The position numbers and the translations under genes are program-made. The notes under the pieces were generated by a model that did not search any database, had not been told where the DNA came from, and saw nothing but the letters and a program-made list of their open reading frames with translations. A stretch of 64,000 nucleotides of DNA from Exiguobacterium artemiae 255-15 (GTDB taxonomy: Bacteria; Bacillota; Bacilli; Exiguobacteriales; Exiguobacteriaceae). Location of the stretch: the NCBI RefSeq assembly GCF_000019905.1, contig NC_010556.1, forward strand, positions 2,506,001 through 2,570,000, written 5' to 3'. Position 1 is the first letter of the stretch. Every line of letters starts with the position of its first letter. Shown here in pieces: positions 61,987 through 64,000 of the stretch.

Positions 61987-63405
61987 TCATAACGTCTGCG
62001 TCTGATTTTGTTTCAGTAAAACGATGATATCGTCGAGCTCATACTCCTGTGCCATCATCAGCGGCGTATAACCATCACTATTCTTGAGCGAACGGTCGGC
62101 TCCCTTTTCAATCAACAGCTTGACGGTCTGCTTGCCCTCACCTTCAACGGCATGATGGAGCGGTGTGTATTTCTCATCATCCTGCTGATTGATTTTTTCG
62201 CCCTGTTTTAAGTACAACTCAACCAATTCCTTGTTGTTGCTGTAGACCGCGGTGATGAACGGCCGTTCGCCGAACTCATTGACGGCGTCGACGTCGCTCC
62301 CGGCAGCGAGCAATGCTTTAAAGACCGTCTCCAGCCCCTCACTTGACTTGCGGTATCCAAGATAATGCAGGGCCGTATCCCCATCCGCATCGACTGCTTC
62401 CATGTCACTCTTCGGAATCAAGGCTTCTATTTCTGCCAGCGTCCCCTTTTGAATCGCCGCCATCAGTTTCGATTCTCCAAGATCTTCTTTTGCAGTTGTC
62501 TGTTGTTCGACGGAAGAGACACTGTCTGTCAACCACTTAGGCAGTTTAAGCTCTGTCGCAACGAAGACCAGACCGGCCAGTCCCAGACAACTCAGACTGA
62601 CGAGGACAGCACTTGCGACACGGGCAGATTGTTTTCGTTGCGCGTCGAGCCCAGCAAACGTCAATCGGCGGGAAACCGACGATTGGTTTCGGAACAGTTC
62701 GCTGAGTACGGCGGTAAACGATATCGTTTGTCGTTTTTGATCGATGTAAGCCGGAAGATTTAGTGTCTGCCAAGAGACAGGACCGACAACGGACCGGACA
62801 AGTACCGGCACACGTTCCTCTTCCGAAAGACAAGCCAGCGCATGGCGATCTGCCGTCTCCTCGCATGCCCGTATGTAAGCACTTCTCAGGAACGGCACCC
62901 AGCTCCCAAGTAACAGCAGCATCCGTTTTTCTTCATGGTTTTGTTTCAAATGGACGAGTTCACGAATCAGTTCGAAGCGCGTCGTCTCATCGATTGGATA
63001 ATCAGCCGGTAAGACAAGCAGATATTTTTGAAACAAGCCGATCGTTCGCGGACGTTTGATGGTCTTATGGTGTGTCACGATGATTTCCGGCACTTTCCAA
63101 AATCCCAATCGTTCGGTATCCTGCCGAAGTTGTTCATACACGAGCGGCTGTTGCTGTTCGCTCAGCACAATCCCGTCTGCCCGAATCGTCATTACCCGGA
63201 CGAGCTGCCACGTCCAAAGGATGCCGAGTAGAACGAGAACTGTCAGCAACAGGACCAGACCGATTATCCCGAGCGTAAACAACGCCACAATGAGTCCGCA
63301 CACCGTCACTAAGGTACTGATCAATAACAGCGTAAAGAGAACGTGTTCCCGTCTCCCTATACGCATGTGGATGGATTGTCTTTCATGATTTATTTCCTCA
63401 CTCAT
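61987..63405 (-). CDS. Degenerate M48-like membrane protein fused to ankyrin repeats
   Basis: A 472-aa protein. Two N-terminal membrane helices (about 20-70) precede an M48 peptidase-like domain (about 75-245). Where M48 enzymes have HExxH, this reads RELVHLKQNH: the first zinc-binding His is Arg, though the Glu and second His remain, and the downstream ACEETADRHAL matches the third-ligand region. A further helix (about 270-290) leads to four or so ankyrin repeats (GDTALHYLGYRK, GADRSLKNSDGYTPLMMAQ). It is probably an inactive or altered peptidase with a protein-binding tail. ATG 63405 follows AGAGGTG. Confidence 0.82.
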   Translation of the reverse strand: MSEEINHERQSIHMRIGRREHVLFTLLLISTLVTVCGLIVALFTLGIIGLVLLLTVLVLLGILWTWQLVRVMTIRADGIVLSEQQQPLVYEQLRQDTERLGFWKVPEIIVTHHKTIKRPRTIGLFQKYLLVLPADYPIDETTRFELIRELVHLKQNHEEKRMLLLLGSWVPFLRSAYIRACEETADRHALACLSEEERVPVLVRSVVGPVSWQTLNLPAYIDQKRQTISFTAVLSELFRNQSSVSRRLTFAGLDAQRKQSARVASAVLVSLSCLGLAGLVFVATELKLPKWLTDSVSSVEQQTTAKEDLGESKLMAAIQKGTLAEIEALIPKSDMEAVDADGDTALHYLGYRKSSEGLETVFKALLAAGSDVDAVNEFGERPFITAVYSNNKELVELYLKQGEKINQQDDEKYTPLHHAVEGEGKQTVKLLIEKGADRSLKNSDGYTPLMMAQEYELDDIIVLLKQNQTQTL

Positions 63406-63767
63406 CGGTTCACCTCTTTTTCTCACTGCTCTTATCATACCGATAATTCCATAAGAGTTCCAAGGCAATTCTTGTTAATGGATAAAAACATTATTCCCGA
63501 ATATATTTTAGAGATGGAAATGAATCTTTTTAAGGGATGTCTAAAGACCTATCTCTAATATAACTTATACGTAGAAATATTATATTTTTCTGATTTTTAT
63601 CGTGTTATACCAACAACTCTTGTAACATTTGAAATATTAGCGCTATCCTTCTTTTGAACCATATTCCTTTTTGTCACAGGTGAGACGAAAGTCATTTATT
63701 TAAATTGCATTCCACATTTCAATACCATATAATAACTAATAGAATGAAGAATATGGGAGTGAATTTC
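63406..63767. other. AT-rich intergenic region
   Basis: 362 bp between divergent genes. It holds the promoters of the ankyrin protein (minus) and the small plus-strand gene. No hairpin, ORF with a ribosome binding site, or RNA gene was seen. Confidence 0.5.
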
Positions 63768-63962
63768 TTGGGATTTCTCGGAATGTTTAACAAAGAATAT
63801 ACCGTTCAGTACCACGTCCTTGAACAGGAAGAAGTCGTCGACACCGACCGCCTAATCATTAAAGCCGGTGACCACACCGCTGCACGTAAAAAAGCAGACA
63901 CGATGCTCCGCAAACAATTTGGTCGGACACAATACAAAATCGAATGGGTACAACGGTTTTAA
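63768..63962 (+). CDS. Small conserved-looking soluble protein, 64 aa
   Basis: A 64-aa protein beginning MGFLGMFNKEYTVQYHVLEQ, with the pattern of a small beta-rich domain followed by a basic helix (ARKKADTMLRKQFGR). A TTG start at 63768 is chosen because GGGAG lies eight nt upstream; ATG codons at 63705 and 63744 lack spacing support. No family is recognised. The window ends shortly after its stop. Confidence 0.6.
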   Translation: MGFLGMFNKEYTVQYHVLEQEEVVDTDRLIIKAGDHTAARKKADTMLRKQFGRTQYKIEWVQRF

Positions 63963-64000
63963 TCGTTGAAATACCCGATCGCCTCAAGCTTGCTGAGACG

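Overview
The window looks like a chromosomal segment of a low-to-mid GC Gram-positive of the class Bacilli, most like Exiguobacterium. This is inferred from AGGAGG-type ribosome binding sites, a SAM-I riboswitch on metNIQ, TagGH/TagF-type wall-polymer genes, LCP and VanZ proteins, catabolite-response elements and a c-di-AMP riboswitch. No database search was possible. No rRNA, tRNA, CRISPR array or insertion sequence was found.

Layout. 1-2746: the 3' half of a SAM-I riboswitch with its terminator, then metN-metI-metQ (methionine ABC importer). 2777-7541: a palindromic repeat element, a secreted CAP-domain protein, a small membrane protein and a large secreted nuclease with a catabolite-response element. 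7598-8053: a probable unrecognised structured RNA of about 400 nt on the minus strand, with its own promoter, closing helix and terminator. 8178-13994: a YyaL-type thioredoxin-fold protein and a 12-fold SH3-repeat glucosaminidase. 14115-19993: a kdp potassium-ATPase operon (a 35-aa ORF, kdpF, A, B, C and a kinase-less KdpD) behind a c-di-AMP riboswitch. 20144-31208: glutathione peroxidase, glycerate kinase, a two-domain teichoic-acid polymerase-like protein, a zinc-ribbon/lipoprotein pair, a Gfo/Idh/MocA oxidoreductase, a D,D-carboxypeptidase and an AmiS/UreI channel.

31525-48435 is a capsule or exopolysaccharide locus. A 13-gene minus-strand operon runs from chain-length control (46027) through dehydratase, flippase, polymerase, epimerase, CapK-like protein, UDP-sugar dehydrogenase, glycosyltransferase, priming transferase, FemAB-like and DegT enzymes to an LCP attachment enzyme (31525). 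A divergent O-antigen-polymerase-like gene lies at 46356. Each arm carries one member of a paralogous pair of proteins built from four homing-endonuclease-associated repeats with no nuclease domain.

48587-50822: ATP-grasp enzyme, VanZ protein and an XRE regulator. 51377-55140 is the most unusual part. A PlcR-type regulator converges on a secreted PapR-like precursor with five tandem copies of a 14-residue unit containing IPFEF (B. cereus PapR carries LPFEF once). On the other side of the regulator is a divergent cassette of a 48-aa peptide, a terminator, an unrecognised 402-aa protein and a methyltransferase-like protein. I read this as a candidate pheromone-controlled peptide (RiPP-like) system.

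55268-63962: LOG-family protein, GalU, TagH/TagG wall-polymer exporter, a catabolite-controlled secreted 5'-nucleotidase, and a degenerate M48 peptidase fused to ankyrin repeats.
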